Origin: Vitis vinifera
Lineage: Eukaryota > Streptophyta > Magnoliopsida > Vitales > Vitaceae
DNA length: 64,000 nucleotides
Reading direction: 5' to 3'
Assembly (NCBI RefSeq): GCF_030704535.1
Contig: NC_081819.1
Span: 19,626,001-19,690,000, forward strand
Under the pieces are notes generated by a model, which worked only from the letters and a program-made list of their open reading frames with translations, was not told where the DNA came from and did no database searches. Position numbers and translations under genes: made by a program. This document shows positions 1 through 13,470 of this stretch, in pieces (the first letter of the stretch is position 1; every line of letters begins with the position of its first letter).

Positions 1-1820
1 GTGCTACTTTGATAAAAATATTGTAGATCTGGACATGCAAACATCATATATCACTGAACATTATCCAAAACTTCATTCCAAGCATCAAAAAGAAAAAAAA
101 AAAAAAAAAAATCAAGAATTTAAGAGAAGCATCATACAAAAAGCAAATGCACTTATGTGAAATTTCAATATACATTCAGAAATTGCAAGAATAAAAGGCA
201 AGGTCACCTTTGCAGGAAAGGTGCAACAACTACAGAATTGCTATCCCTTGGGCCTAGATGTACCAAACTTGTAACTTTAACAATTACACTACTGCCCCAT
301 ATTTAGTATCATAAGGTAAAAAGTTTCCTGGGCATGATCACTTACAACTACCTCAGCACTAGAGATTCATAAAGCATGGCCAGTAACAACTACCTCTCAA
401 CTAGAGATTCATAAAGAACTACTTTCAATTGATCTTACATGAAGCCAAAAAATAAAAATAAAAACAAATATTTCAATGAGGAAATTGCAAAACACCTACT
501 CTAACCATGTCAAACATTCAGAAGTCATTTGAGAAATAATATTCCACTTGGTTGGCATGGCAACTTTGTAGGCAAGTGTTATAATACACTGTAGAGGAAT
601 GCTTCCTAATGCTTGTTTTAAAGCATCTAGAGCGAGTAAAATAGAACTTCTTTCAAGGCTTAAAGCACTCAAAATTAGCTTTGAAAGTTGTTGCATAAAG
701 CTTTGTTTGTGTGATCTAAGCATGCAAAAGGATGTTGAGGGTTTGTTTAGGAACTATTTTTGAACCTAGATTTATGATCTTTAAAACAGAAAACAGTTTT
801 CTAACTTAAAAAACAAGTTTAACAATTTTTTTTTTACTAAAAATAGCTTTTTTTGAGAATTTGTTCTAGGTTGTTTTTTAAAACAATTTTAAGATGTTTT
901 TAGGTGTTTTTTTATTGGGTATTTTGAGAAACAATTGAAAATATAGAGAATACTTTAGGAACTTTTTCATCATACAAAAGTGCACAGTACCATTACAAAG
1001 AGAATAAATTAAGAAAACTATTTTTTATATCTTGGTTCCCAAACAGAATTTTGTTGCTAAAAATAGCTAAAAACTATTTTTAACAACTGTTCCCAAAAAT
1101 AATTTTGTGAAAATGTTGCCAAATAGGCCCTAAATTTTCCTATTTAGACTTTATTGATAACTTGAATATGTAAGGTTAGGCCAGTTTAGGGCTGTTTCTA
1201 TTTTCTTTTGACTGGTATGCCTTGTATATACTTCTTGTGCCTTCGATTGTGAACCCTTTGTTGCAAAGTCACTCTTAATATTGAGTTGGCATTTAAGTTC
1301 AATGATATTCTAAACATAGTTTTGGACATGAGATCCGGAAATGAGCAACACATTTGTCCAGTTCATGTATGAAGCATTGAGTGTGAGATTAGGCTCTCCA
1401 AGCATAGTGATTTTAGAGTATATGTTAGCGGGTGAAGTTGTTGGGCACACATAGATGGGTGAAGCTGTTTACATGTAGATGGGGCTAGTAGATAAACATA
1501 TCCTTAGAAAGGACATTGGATATTCATTCATATTACTCTTTCTCCTAGTTGCAACATGCTTCTTCCCCACCCCCACGGCCATGCCCACCCCTCCACTTTT
1601 CTCTTTGATTTCATAAAAATTACCACTTAAAAAAATTTGTTGGTACATTAGCATATAACATATAAACTGAATCCAATCATCAACAGTGATGCAGAACATA
1701 CTCCAGAAATGCAGATTAGAATGAACATCAGTTTGTTTTATTATATAGAAATATTACCAAGCAATAAGAAACAAAGATATATTTATACAATAAGCATAAA
1801 GTTAGAAGGTATCGATTGAC
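1..1820 (-). other. Presumed long intron of the LHY-type gene, with no exon seen
   Basis: The exon ending at 1821 is followed on the minus strand by a GT donor, and no continuation of the conserved protein (the acidic stretch and proline-rich block that follow the MYB domain in this family) is found down to the window edge. The stretch is AT-rich. About 736-1132 looks like a degenerate foldback element: its two ends are imperfect inverted copies beginning with GGGTTTGTTTAGGAAC-like sequence. Short open frames here resemble nothing known to me. Confidence 0.5.
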
Positions 1821-2424
1821 CTTTGAAAAGAATTTTTGTGCATGACTTCTGATTTGCACAGCAGTCTTTGTTCCTATATGTTCTGCACACCACCAAATAA
1901 AAACAAAGGAAAGGAAGGAACAGATCTCCAAGTAAGACTAAGTATAATTAAAAGACAACATTCCATGTTATTCATAATAGATTTAGCTCCAAAAACATCT
2001 AAAGATTTTACGGACTAGATTTCCAAAATTTCTGAATGGGGGTTACTCTGAATGTAAGTTGCAACCCCAACTCATTATATAGATGTATAAAAATAAAAGA
2101 AATAGAAGAAACGTAATAAGTTGAGGTTGGAAAAAATTTATTACCTTCTATACGTTGCCAAGCTCGCCCATAAAGCTTCAAGGCCTCCAGAAACCTATTA
2201 TGCTCCTCCTCTGTCCATCGCTCCCGCTGCTTGGTAATAGTATACGGTTTCCTTGTCTGATGTTGACCAAGATTCATAACTCACATTTTCATCGTCAAAA
2301 CAATAGTTTCAAGTCATTGTACAGACTGATTCAAGAATTCAGCATAAAAGAAAAATAAATAAAAAAATTTCCTATGTAAAATCACCTTGATAATCAAGTC
2401 CTCTCCAGAGGAATATATGTCCAT
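1821..2424 (-). CDS. LHY: LHY/CCA1-type MYB transcription factor, 5' coding exons (partial)
   Basis: This is the 5' part of a single-MYB (SHAQKYF class) circadian repressor that, in this family, binds evening-element promoters in the nucleus. Coding exons on the minus strand are 2424-2386 (13 codons, starting [13 protein letters not shown]), 2256-2145 and 1882-1821. All junctions are GT/AG and phases match (39, 112 and 62 nt; 71 codons in total). The exon 2/3 protein runs through [19 protein letters not shown], then [18 protein letters not shown] and ends SHAQKFFSK. An SSGEDL-type leader followed by [13 protein letters not shown] is diagnostic of LHY/CCA1 rather than the REVEILLE paralogues. 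A longer single-exon reading starting at 2277 gives a different N-terminus (MNLGQHQ) that is really intron sequence before the AG at 2257-2258. Remaining exons should lie left of position 1. Confidence 0.9.
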
Positions 2425-3535
2425 TACCGAACCTAGGCAGCTTCCGCTGCTTCAGATTACCGAACCTAGGCAGCTTCCGCTGCTTCAGATTATGGAGCCT
2501 GACGAACGAGGAATATGACAACCTCCTTTCATCTCTTGATGTCTTGAATACTACAAATAGCCTAGCCGTCTTTGTCAATGAAACCTGATAAAGTAATGCT
2601 ACTGCAAAATACAGAAAGCAAAGAGAATCGGTAGAGATCCGTCTCTGTTTTCTAACATCAATAATAAGCATTCCAAATTTACATGCACCTATAAGAAAAG
2701 AGAAATAAAATTCTATCGATATTTTTCTGAATCCACCGTAAGAAAGAGACGCTTCTCTGAATCCGAAACAACTGTAAGAAATCCACTACAAAGAAAATTC
2801 CTTATTCAGAATCCTCACCAAAACGAATCGTAGGACGCCAAAACCTTTAAAACGTGAAAAGCAAACAAACACGAATCAGTAATCCACAGTGATCCGTACA
2901 CCGACCTTTCAACAATGCATCCTTACATTACCTTCTATAAAACCCGGTATCCTCCGTTTGGTTGCCGAGAAAACTGCAAAAAACACAAACGCAAAACAAA
3001 AATCTCAAACCTCTCATTTCTCTATTCCTCCTCCCCCCGAGCCTCACAACAGTACCTACGATAGCATTTCCACCGGAAACACGGATTCAAAAAGCACAAA
3101 GCCCTAGAAATCGGCAAAAAAAAATACCTTCCGCAAAAGGCATGGCGGACGAAAATTCTGTCTGGTCGGATCTCTTCCCCGATCCTGCATGGACTCAATT
3201 CATCGGCGAGTGAGCGGAAAGCATGGCGTTAAACGCAATGGTAGATCGGCGCCTGAACAAATTGATACTGAAATTGAATCTCACAAATTCTATACGCATA
3301 GACTCTGAGGGAACGATGGTGGAAAGAGAGGGAGAAAGATAGAGAACAGAGCAGAAGCGAAGACAAAAGCAAAAGAGTAAGAAGGCGAGACCTAAAACAA
3401 GAGAGAGAGAGCCAGAGTTTGTGTCTGAGGAAGAGAGACTGTGAAGCAATCTCAGCCACTATAATTTCTTGTGGATTTATTTTTTTTAAGAAAAGAATTA
3501 TTAAAATAAGAAAATGTGGGGGTTTTATTTGAGGC
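2425..3535 (-). promoter_or_regulatory. Spliced 5' leader of the LHY-type gene
   Basis: Inferred untranslated leader. A donor on the minus strand (GAAG|GTATTT) lies at 3128/3127. A strong pyrimidine-rich acceptor (TTTTGCAG) lies at 2602, giving a leader intron of about 526 bp and a second leader exon 2601-2425 that runs into the start codon. The first leader exon is CT-rich on the minus strand (3300-3440). A short upstream ORF of 15 codons runs from 2532 to 2485, ending inside the 33 bp repeat. Long intron-bearing leaders with upstream ORFs are usual for this family. Exact ends need transcript data. Confidence 0.55.
2427..2492. repeat. 33 bp perfect tandem duplication next to the LHY start codon
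   Basis: Two identical 33 bp units, 2427-2459 and 2460-2492, stand head to tail and end two bases before the ATG at 2424. The unit begins CCGAACCTAGGCAGCTTCCG. The duplication lies in the inferred leader exon, not in the coding frame. Confidence 0.9.
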
Positions 3536-3900
3536 TGCGGTGGAGAGAGAGTTGGGGGAGAGATTTATAGCCTTGCAGAGGGAGAAGCGCCTCACTGGAT
3601 GACGCCAAGTGTCAACTTTGTAGTGGTTGAATGTTCGCATTCATAAGCCCACGCTTGCGCTTTTTCCCATTTTTCTGACGCCCTCCTCTCTATTCTCGTC
3701 CACACACTTCCAATGCCCAGTTGGGCCTCAAGACATGGATGGAGTCCGCAAAAGCGCCTCCACCTATACCCCTTGGGCCCCACTTCAATACGTGGCTTTT
3801 CCCATTTCCCTGTACGGACACCTCATCTGTCCTAAAAGCGTTATTCGCTGAGTTGGGCACGTGGCGTCTCCTCCACTTCTCGTTGCTAGGTTGCGCTCCG
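3536..3900 (-). promoter_or_regulatory. Core promoter of the LHY-type gene (TATA, TCP site, G-box)
   Basis: On the minus strand a TATAAAT motif sits at 3569-3563, which would place transcription start near 3535. Upstream are GGCCCCAC at 3776-3783, an exact fit to the class I TCP consensus GGNCCCAC; an ACGTGGC element at 3790-3796; and a G-box CACGTG at 3858-3863. The stretch is clearly richer in GC than its surroundings. TCP factors and G-box factors are known regulators of the Arabidopsis homologues; binding here is inference. Confidence 0.55.
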
Positions 3901-4240
3901 GTGCGCCATGCGCGTCCCGCTCCAGGATCGACCCTAATTTGTGATTAGTCTTTTCAAATCACAAGTCCCTTGCTTCCCTCGCCATTTCTAGGACATTCCA
4001 GCTTTAATTTGCCATCTCTTCCATCATCATGCGTACCAAATTTCCTTTTTATTTTTTCTCTATCAATGCCTGGAAAAGGAAGGGACCCCTTCTCCAAAAA
4101 TACATATGATGGGTACCAATCATTCTTCATTTTTAAAATTAATTGAACATGGATTAAGTGAAAAGGCCACATTTTATGCCAAGTACCATTCAAATTTCAT
4201 GAACTAATCATATATTAAGTAAATTATTTATTTATTTAGT
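3901..4240. other. Intergenic, nothing recognised
   Basis: Distal upstream sequence of the LHY-type gene. Short open frames on both strands show no recognisable protein. Confidence 0.4.
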
Positions 4241-7200
4241 TATTCATTTTTTTCGAACGAAGATTACATGACGATAAATAAACGAGATGGATCGATGTAA
4301 GACTTCTGCTCTCAAAGTAAATTATTTTATTTTTAAAACTAATGATATAATGACTTTTGGTTTTATAATAAAATCTCGGTATAAAAGGAAAAAAAAGACG
4401 GATACAAACATGATTGAGTTTTGATTAATCCCACAATCAAATCGAATAGATGGATTTTAATTAAATTATAATCTATGGATGCTAATTACATTTGAATATA
4501 TTTTATAATTTTATTTAAAATATTAAATAATTACATGATGATACAAAAATCAGTCTTGATTAGCTTAGGAAGTTTTTTAAATAGCGCATAAAATCTATAT
4601 TTCTAATAAAAATACAAAGTGTTTATCAATTTTTTTATTCCAAAAATGTACATTAATTTACTTTTAAATTTCAAAACTATTCCTTAATAATTTATTTATT
4701 ACAATTTACAACCTCTTAATATTTGACGTTACAAAATCTATTCTATTATCATCCTATTAATATTCATTAACGTTACAAACTATATTACAATTTTGAATTC
4801 CAAAATATTACTTAAAACTCATACCATTTTTTCTTGGTAAGTTGGCTTGGGGCACTTTTTATTTATTTATTTATTTTTCATTTTTTAAGCAAAAGATGGA
4901 AATTTTATTTTCTATTATTATTTTATTTTTCTAAAAGCTAAAAGAAAGCTAGGGGTTTAAAAAAAAAAATAAACAAATAAATTGAAGCATGGGTTACTAT
5001 TTCATTTCATTTAAATTTTATTTTTAACTAATATTGATGACTTAAATCTTATAATAAGAAAAGTAAAATTAGGTTTTTTTAATTGAAATTGAGGTAACTT
5101 CTTGAGTTTTTTTTTCTTTTTTTCCAATTTTAGTTTAGTTGAATCTTCATTTTATGGTGACTAAAATTCTCTCACAATCTTTTTTTAATTTCTTAATATA
5201 AATTGCTATTTTAAAAGGAATTTTAAACATATATATTCTACTATTTGAAAATGAAATACCAAAATAATATTTTTGGGAGATAAAAAACAATCTTTGATTC
5301 TTAACAAATAATTTCTTTTTTTATTTACTCATTATTTCCTTTTTTTTTTTGGTATTATATGATAGTAGCACATGGTTAAAACATATATATTTTTTAAAAC
5401 AAAGGGAATTTGTGTAAGTAAATTGATAAAAATGAAGGAAATTAACAAGGAAAGTGAGCAACGAGATTTATAATCTATAAATATGCTTGGAATTTGGACT
5501 GAACATGGAAAAAAAGACATGACTTATTCCATGAATGAGAAAATGAATCAATTTTGAATATCTTGAATGCGGGGCGGGGAAAATGTAAATACTTCATGGG
5601 TGTTCATAATTCAATGGTCATATTCATAGTAGATATGTATCTACATAATTTTTTTTAAAAGGTGAAGATATCTAGTGATAGCTTATACCTTTGGGTGTGG
5701 ATTATTTTATTTTTGTCGTATTGTATTAATGCGTTAGCTATAAAATTATTGTCGTAAGAACAAATCATATCACAACCTAAATTGCCTAGATTTAGTCTTT
5801 TGAAAGAATAAATGAGGTGGAAACTTAGTTCAAAGTTGTGAAAATCTATTAGACATCAATTAAGGAGTTTTTGTAACATGCAACAAAACCATGGTGTAGA
5901 GTAAGGATTTAGTTCAAATAAATTTTCTAGTAGAATACACTAAGTGATTTCTTTTATAATAATATAAAAGGAGTCACTAAAACCATGTATTGTAGAAAGA
6001 TGAATAATTAACTTAATAGAAAATTACTCAAAACGAAGGTTTTTAGAAAATGTTTCAAGTTATTAAAATAAAAATATGTAAAAAAAATTATATAAAATAT
6101 TTATATACTGATATGTCATTGTAATATAATATTTTCTTACAAAATAAAGAAAATGATCAAGAACATCTGTATAAATATTTTAGATTATGAGCAAAAAAGG
6201 AAAGAAATTATAAAACAAAAATGAGTTTGTGAAAACTATATCCGTTGTTAGATAAATATATTTGAAAGAATGAGAAACATCTAGTATAATAAAGATGTAT
6301 GGTTCAAAATCTAAATATCAGAAGCGAAGAAAATTGTGATATTTTAGACTTAATATCTATTTTTTTATCATTTAAAATATTTTATATCATACATTTGAAT
6401 GATTCTTTATTATTTGTGGATGTCGGGATCGATGAATGAAGCATATTATATTTTGTGTGTAGATTGTTTAATCTTTGTATTCTTATACTAATGTGTTAGA
6501 ATTAAAGATTTTGTCTACACGACAAGATGATACATACAATATGCTAATTAAAAAACTCAAAATTTAAAATAAAATAATGAAAATAAGCATATTTAGAATT
6601 GAAAACACTTATAACATTGCTATATCTATTTTCACACTTAACATTAAATTTTGATAATTTGTACATCCCAAAAATAAACAATGAAAATAATAAAAACAAA
6701 CATGATTAATAATAAGAGAATAATCATTTAAAAATAAACCAATTTGTATTGGAGTATTTTTATTTTTATTTTGTTAATTTCATTACCTCTCTTAACATTT
6801 TGATTAAATATATTTAATCTTTATTGATTTGAAATTTTATTAAATATCATTCTTATTCTTTTCGTTCACCTCTTCTCTCATTCAAAATAAAAGAAAATTT
6901 AATGAAATTTGAAAATCAATAAAGATAAAGTATATTTAACTAAAAGTTTAGGGAAGGTGAATGAATAAAGACAATTTCTACTAATGGTACTCATTATATA
7001 TTCCCTTTCTATTTTTATTTTCATTTATTATGAGTTATAGCATGTAATTTTGAGTTATTCTATGAGTTGGCCAAACCAAATGATTTATACTTGAATGATC
7101 CCATTTCCATACTAACTCAAGATATGCTTATTGGACTTTATATATTAATGAGCGGAATCGTCGTGTTATTTGTGATAATAAGTATAATCATGTAATTGAA

Positions 7201-8401
7201 AAAACTATCAAAATAAAAAAAATGACGACAAAACCTTTTTTTTTGTAATTCCTATGATGCAATTGGAGCTTATCCACATAAAATAAAATAAAATAAAAAA
7301 TTATATAATCCTTTGTGGCTCTGGTGACAACTAGATCAATGCCTTATTGCTTCAAAAGAAGCTCCCATTGAAGTTCACACCAATTGAGTTATACCTGAAT
7401 CAAAATCGTATTATTACCAAATAACTCTCAAATTCAGACTTGTGGTAACCATGACCAAGACAAATATGGTTAGATTTTGTCCCAATTGAAACTTTGATGT
7501 ATTGGTTTGGGTAGATACTTTGAACCATATTTTCATGCCATGTTTTAGTCACACAATTTATATCCGAATCGGTCTCGGCCACAAGAGTTATATTTAACCC
7601 GACCGTAACTAGCCCAACAGCCCAAGTGAGTGCTCTTACCTAACGTCGAAAACCCCACTACCAACACACTATTCTTCCCTCATTGACGGACTTTGTTTTC
7701 CTCTTCTTGTCCAGAAGAAACATCTGGTATGTATGCATCATTCGCACAATCATTTTGATTCGTCATTTATGGCTTAAACACTATCCTCCACATGTTCAAA
7801 AAATTTGGCCTACCAAAAAGTTTGGTGCGCTTGGGCCATTGTACTCCCTACTTTTTTTTTTCCCCCAAGTACTTCATGCCCTACGTGCTTCTAAATTGCC
7901 CTCAATAATAAACCGTTACAGCTCCGAGGAATGTAGATAAGACCCAACCACTCATCCTTCATGGTTCACATACGGTTGGAAGAAAAAAATCTCACTTGGG
8001 TTAATCAGTAGACTATGATAGGCAAGTGTGAAGAACCGGGAACATCGGCGGATGAGTTACAATGCTTCCAAACCAGTCATATGACTCATATCCCAGGGGA
8101 ACGAAGCCGCGTAACATGATAAGAATCATGTTCGAGTGGCGGGTGCTCAGAGCGTATTTGAAAGTGCTTTTATTTATGTTGTTTTAAAAGTTAATGATTT
8201 TAGAAAATATTGAAATATAAAAATATTTTTAAAATAAAAAAATTAAAGATTTAATAAAATTTAAACAATACTTTAAAAAAAAATTAAAATTAAAACACTT
8301 GATAGGTAATTGTCTTAAAAATATTTCTAAACAAAATACTTGAAATAAAAATACTTAAAATAGAAATTTCAAATATTTTTAAACACATTAAAAGTGCGTT
8401 T

Positions 8402-8511
8402 GTGAGTAATTCTAAAAAATATTTATAATATTTCTAACACTTAAAAAAAAGCAAAATTTCAAGTATTTAAAATATTAAAAGTGTTTCCTAAAATCATTAC
8501 CAAATGGGTTG
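8402..8511. mobile_element. Foldback MITE (Tourist-like)
   Basis: About 110 bp palindromic unit with a GTGCGTTTG-type left end and CCAAATGGGTTG right end, flanked by TAA (8399-8401 and 8512-8514). It belongs to the same family as the ~118 bp units nearby. Confidence 0.55.
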
Positions 8512-8550
8512 TAAGAGCTTGTTTAGTAGTAATTTTAAAAAATATTTTTA

Positions 8551-8668
8551 GAATGCGTTTGACAGTGATTTTAAAAAGTATTTTGCTTTTTTAACACTTA
8601 AATTTTTTTTATCTTTCAAATATAAAAAAATCTAAAAGCACTTCCTCAAATCACTACCAAATGTATTC
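8551..8668. mobile_element. Foldback MITE (Tourist-like)
   Basis: 118 bp foldback unit. The left end GAATGCGTTTGACAGTGATT is an imperfect inverted match to the right end ATCACTACCAAATGTATTC. It is flanked by TTA on both sides (8548-8550, 8669-8671), the TWA target duplication typical of PIF/Harbinger-derived MITEs. Confidence 0.7.
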
Positions 8669-8756
8669 TTAATATTTCTAATATTTAATTTTTTTTTTAT
8701 GTAAGTATTAGAAATGTTAGAAATGTTTTTTAGAATCATTCACAAACACACTCTAA

Positions 8757-8874
8757 AAATGCATTTGATAATGATTTTAGAAGTGTTTTTACACTTTCCA
8801 ATATTTGAAATTTTTTATCTTTTAAGTATTAAAAAAATTAAAAACACTTCTTAAAATCGCTATCAAACACACTC
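8757..8874. mobile_element. Foldback MITE (Tourist-like)
   Basis: 118 bp unit of the same family, flanked by TAA (8754-8756, 8875-8877). The sequence just left (about 8672-8753) is the right half of a further truncated copy. Confidence 0.7.
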
Positions 8875-9960
8875 TAATAAGTCAATTTGATAATATTTTT
8901 TATAAAACACTTATGAAAAAAAAATGATGGTTATTTAACAAAATTTAGACAATATTTTTAAAATATTGAAAAATTAATTATATTACTTATTTGATAAACA
9001 TTTAATAATGACTTTTCCAAAAATACTTCTAAAAAAACACTTTTGTTAAAATCATTTTAAATAAAAATACTATTAAACACAATCCAAGTGTTTTCTTTGA
9101 TAGTGGGTTTTTGGAGAATGACTTATCAAATGCTTTTTCAATAAATATTACAAATAATTTCTTTTACTTTTTTAAAAATATTTTCTAAATTTTGACAGCA
9201 AAAAAACAAATATTGGACAAATACAACCACACTATTAGAGAAATGATTTCAAAATTGGCTGCCAAAAACAAATATTTGTCAAGAGAAAACAAAACCTTGA
9301 ATCACAAAATTTTACAGCCTTGATGATGATGAATCAGCCAGTGATGGTTTTGGTTCCATGACTTGCGTCTAAATACCCTTTTATATGTCAATTGCTCGCC
9401 CAAGTTTATATAGTTTTGAGTAGGTAAAAAGATAAGGTACTATATCAAACTTATAACTTAAATGTTCAAGCATTTGATTTGCTAGGTATGTAATGTTTCG
9501 TGGAAAAATGGTTGTTGAAAAATAAGTTTTGGTTGCATGTGTGAGGTTGGAAATGGTTAAGTTCCGGTGCAAACCTTGAGATGAGTCAAGGCCATAAGAT
9601 GAATGCGTAGTGTCAAATGAGTCTAGCCTCATTATAACTTAGCCTTGAATGGTTAAACCCCAAGATAATTGTAAATGAGTGTGACATCAAACCATATAAA
9701 AAGGATTAACTTGAACTTATTGACAATTAATTAGTTTTCCAATGAGCTGACGAAGTACTTGATCCTAATAAATAGTATCAAAATTGGGTCATGGATTTGA
9801 GTTGTAAGAAATCCAATGAAGATGTAGAGATCCTCGATCTTTAGGGTTTTTATATAAGCTACTATATGATTTGAAAGGGAAGTGAGGACTTGTTGGGAAG
9901 GGCCTTGGGTTTCTTTCATAGGCTTGTGACATAGGTTGTATGTCACTTGTCGATATAATG

Positions 9961-10289
9961 TTTTAGAGTCATTAGCCTTTTATAATGACTTTCCTTAGAA
10001 CTTTTTAGTTTTAAGTTAGATCTACAACATTTTATCAATAGTTAGGTATTTTTTTCCAATTGGGATTGTTAGGTATATCGAATCCCTCAAGGTAAACTAG
10101 GGGTTGTGTGGTATTTTGGTATGATTAGTTTTTGATCTCTCTCTAACCATGTTAGGGAGAGAGATTATTAGGTATGTAACATTGCTTAGTATGGCTAAGC
10201 CCTAAGGATTCAAGTTGCGTAATACCCATTATGGAATAAAGATTCTTAGGTACGTAATAATGCTCCCAAAAGTCCTTCGTAAATGATTT
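9961..10289. other. Intergenic, repetitive short motifs
   Basis: Contains several imperfect repeats of an AGGTATGTAACATTGCTTAG-like motif (10090-10260), echoed at 9480-9500 and 17450-17560. No gene is seen. Confidence 0.35.
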
Positions 10290-13200
10290 ACTTATTTATT
10301 TATTTTTATGAAAATATGAACTAAAATTAAATGATAAGTGGGTAGGTGGATTAGTGTAAGATAAATTGTTTTGGTTTTAAAACTAGGGATATAATAATTT
10401 TTGGTTTTATAACAAAATCTCTTAAGAAAAAGAAAAAAAGGTAAGCATAGGTATAATTGAGTTTTGATCGATCCTAGAGTTGATTCAAATCAATTGATTT
10501 TAATTAAATTATAATTAATCGATGGTAATTACATTTGGGTATATTTTATATAAACTATAATAGTTTCTACATAAAAATTATAAACTTATCTTATGTCATT
10601 ACAATTTATTTTTAAAATTTAAAATAATAATAAAAAATTAAATAAATTTTAAGAGTGATTATATTTTAAGATAAATCTTAAAAAGTTCTTTAATTTTATA
10701 TAGAACTTATTATCTTTTTTATTTTTTAAAATTAATTAATTATTTTTTTTTAAAAAAAAACATCCAAATGACAAGAGAGAAACTTGTTTTTACACTAAAT
10801 AGACAAATATAAATTGCATAAAATATGATCTAAAAATATAATAATTCAATCTAGAATATCATCATATAAAAAATCTATTCTAAAACATCACATACTATAG
10901 TACAAATATTTTGCATAATAATTCATAAATATTCATAACAATTTTACCTAAAATATTAAATAATTACATGATGATACAAGATTAGATTAGGAGTCTTTTT
11001 AAACAATGTGCGTATATTTACTTTTGATTTTATGGTTTTAAAATATTTATAATCCATAAAATTAATCAAAATATTCATTATTTTCACTCTAAATGCATTA
11101 ATAAAAATAAGACTTTTGAGAAAACCTTAATTTGGGTTTATCGGATTAAATTGCTTTATATATATATATATATATATATGTCTTTTTGCCTAACCCTATA
11201 ATTTTTGTGGGGGAAGGAGAGTGAACGTGGCTTATCCCTTGAGGTCTAGAATTAGTTACATTACTTCTAAAAATGGAGGACTTCAAGAGACTCAAAACTA
11301 GAAAATGCTTTTGAAACAAGGAAATGTAGATTTAAACCGGCGTTTCCATGACCACGTCGAAGTATCATTAAAGTTAATGTTCTTCACCTCAATATATGAA
11401 GATGATGAAGTTGTGTATAAATGTTCTAAAAGGTGTATCAAATTTGTAAGAAGCATGTATTTCTTCTTGTAAATGATTGTTATATGAAATATTTTTGGTA
11501 TACGTGCTATTTTAATATTAGATTGAAAATTGTTAGGAATGTTCTTATAAATATTTTACATAATAAAATAAAAAAATTAAGAGATAATAAGAGATTTATG
11601 AAAACTATCCATAAAAAATACATATAGTATGAAAAAAAAAAGGGGGGGAATGAATGATATATAATCCGATTAAATCTCATGATTCGGGGCATAAATATTA
11701 GGAAGGATGAAACATGAAATTTAGGATGTATTTAGAGTTAAGTTAAATTAAGTTCTATTTAGATTTAGATTTAAGTTAAAAAAAAAAAACCATTATATCC
11801 GCCACAATAAGATGACACACACAAAATGCTAATTTAAAAACTCAAATTTTAAAATAAAATAACAAAAAAATATAAAAAAACTCAGAAACTAATAACAAGA
11901 CTATAATATTAAGAATTGAAAACACTTATAACATTCCCATACCCATTTTTGCACTCAACATAAATTTTTGATAATTTGTATATCTAGAAAATAAACAATG
12001 AAAATAATAAAGACAAGCATGACTATTAAAAAAAGAATAATTATTTAAAAATAAAATCATATATATTGAAGTATTTTTTTAAAATTTTTGATTAATTTAA
12101 TCCACTTCTCTTAAGTGTCGGCTAAATACATGTAGTCTTTGTTAATTTGAAATTTCATCAAATATCATCCTTATTCTTTTTATTTGTTATTTTCATTAAC
12201 CTCTTTAGTCACTTAAAATAAAATTGATATTTGAATGAAATTTTAAATCAACGAAGATCAAGTGCATTTAGTTAAAACGTCAGATGAAGTAAAAAAAATT
12301 TTTCTTTTAATTGATGAAGAAATTGCTAAGCATTATAAAGATTTTTTTTTTTTATTTAATCCAAGTTGTAGCATGTTGTAATTTTGAGTTATTTTGTGAG
12401 TTGATAAAACCAAATGATTTATATCCAAATCAAAATCGAGTTATTACCGATTAACTCCCAAATTTAGGTCAAAATCATGATCGATACAAATATGATTAGA
12501 TCAAGATGTGTTGGTCCCAATTGATACTTTAATGTGTTGGTCTCGATCGATACTTTGAACCTTATCTTTGTGTGCCCATGTTTTAGTCACATGATCTATA
12601 TCTAAGTCGGTCTCGATTACTCAATCCTATGGCTTCTTCACTAAAGAGAAGAGGACCTTGTAAGTTGTAACTAGCCCAACCCAAACCCTGTTGGGGCCCA
12701 AGTGACGAACTAAAAACCCCACGGCCACCCCACTCGTCTTCCCTTATTGGCGGGCTTTATTCCCCACCTCATGTCCAAATGAAACATCTGGCCTGTATGC
12801 ATCATTCACACAATCATTTTGATTGGTCATTTATGGCTTAAACACTATCCTCCACTTGTTCAAAAAAATCTGGCCTGCCAAGAAGTTTGGTGCACTTGGG
12901 TCATTGTACTCCCTATATTTTTTTTTCCAAGCCCTACGTGCTTCCAAATTGCTCTCAATTGTAAGCTATTACAGCTCCGAGGCATCATTCACTTCATGGT
13001 TCAGATATGGTTGGAAGAAAAAAATCTCACTTGGGTTAATCAGTAGTCTGAGGTAGGCAAGTGTGAAGAAAGGAGAAGATTTGGCCCGTGAGTTATAATG
13101 CGTCCAAACCAGTCATATCCCAGGGGAACATAGCCGCGTACGACGATAAGAATCATGTACAACTGGCGCGTGTTTAGTGTGCGTTTGAAAGTACTATATT

Positions 13201-13470
13201 CTAAGTGTAAAAAATATTTTTGAAAAAAAAAAGGTATTTAATAAAAATTTAAAAATAAATTTAATAAATTAAAAAATTAATTATAGTATATTCTAAAAAA
13301 AAAGGGGTAAATGTCTAAACAATGTTTCTAAATAAAATATTTTAAATAAAAATACTCTCAAATGTATTAAGTTATTGAACATATGGTTGGTAAAATTTAA
13401 AAAATATTATTAAAATGTTAAAAAATTAATTATAAAATGATTTTTCAAAAATACTTTTAAAGAATTCTAA

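Larger units (their letters stand above)
4240..9960 (+). repeat. Segmental duplication, copy A
   Basis: This AT-rich gene-free block has diverged direct counterparts further right, in the same order. 4250-4510 resembles 10290-10560; 6540-6730 resembles 11820-12050; 7380-8170 resembles 12410-13190; 9060-9170 resembles 13690-13790; 9220-9320 resembles 15240-15340; 9335-9600 resembles 17015-17260. No gene is supported inside. The best-conserved part (7560-8130) is less AT-rich and keeps an open frame (7683-7940), but its counterpart does not conserve a protein start and I recognise no domain. Confidence 0.6.

Noticed and set aside
1..1811. Search for further LHY coding exons
   Set aside because: No stretch on the minus strand encodes the conserved region after the MYB domain; the next exon is presumed outside the window.
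2372..2671. Minus-strand ORF with a repeated [10 protein letters not shown] motif
   Set aside because: The repeat is only the 33 bp leader duplication read in frame. The frame differs from the LHY start and begins in the leader intron.
3142..3213. Small plus-strand ORF with MADENSVWSDLFPDPAWTQ
   Set aside because: It is 23 codons long, antisense to the LHY leader, with no recognised family or supporting signals.
7683..7940. 85-codon ORF in the conserved core of the segmental duplication
   Set aside because: The duplicate copy shifts frame and start, so the protein is not conserved although the DNA is.
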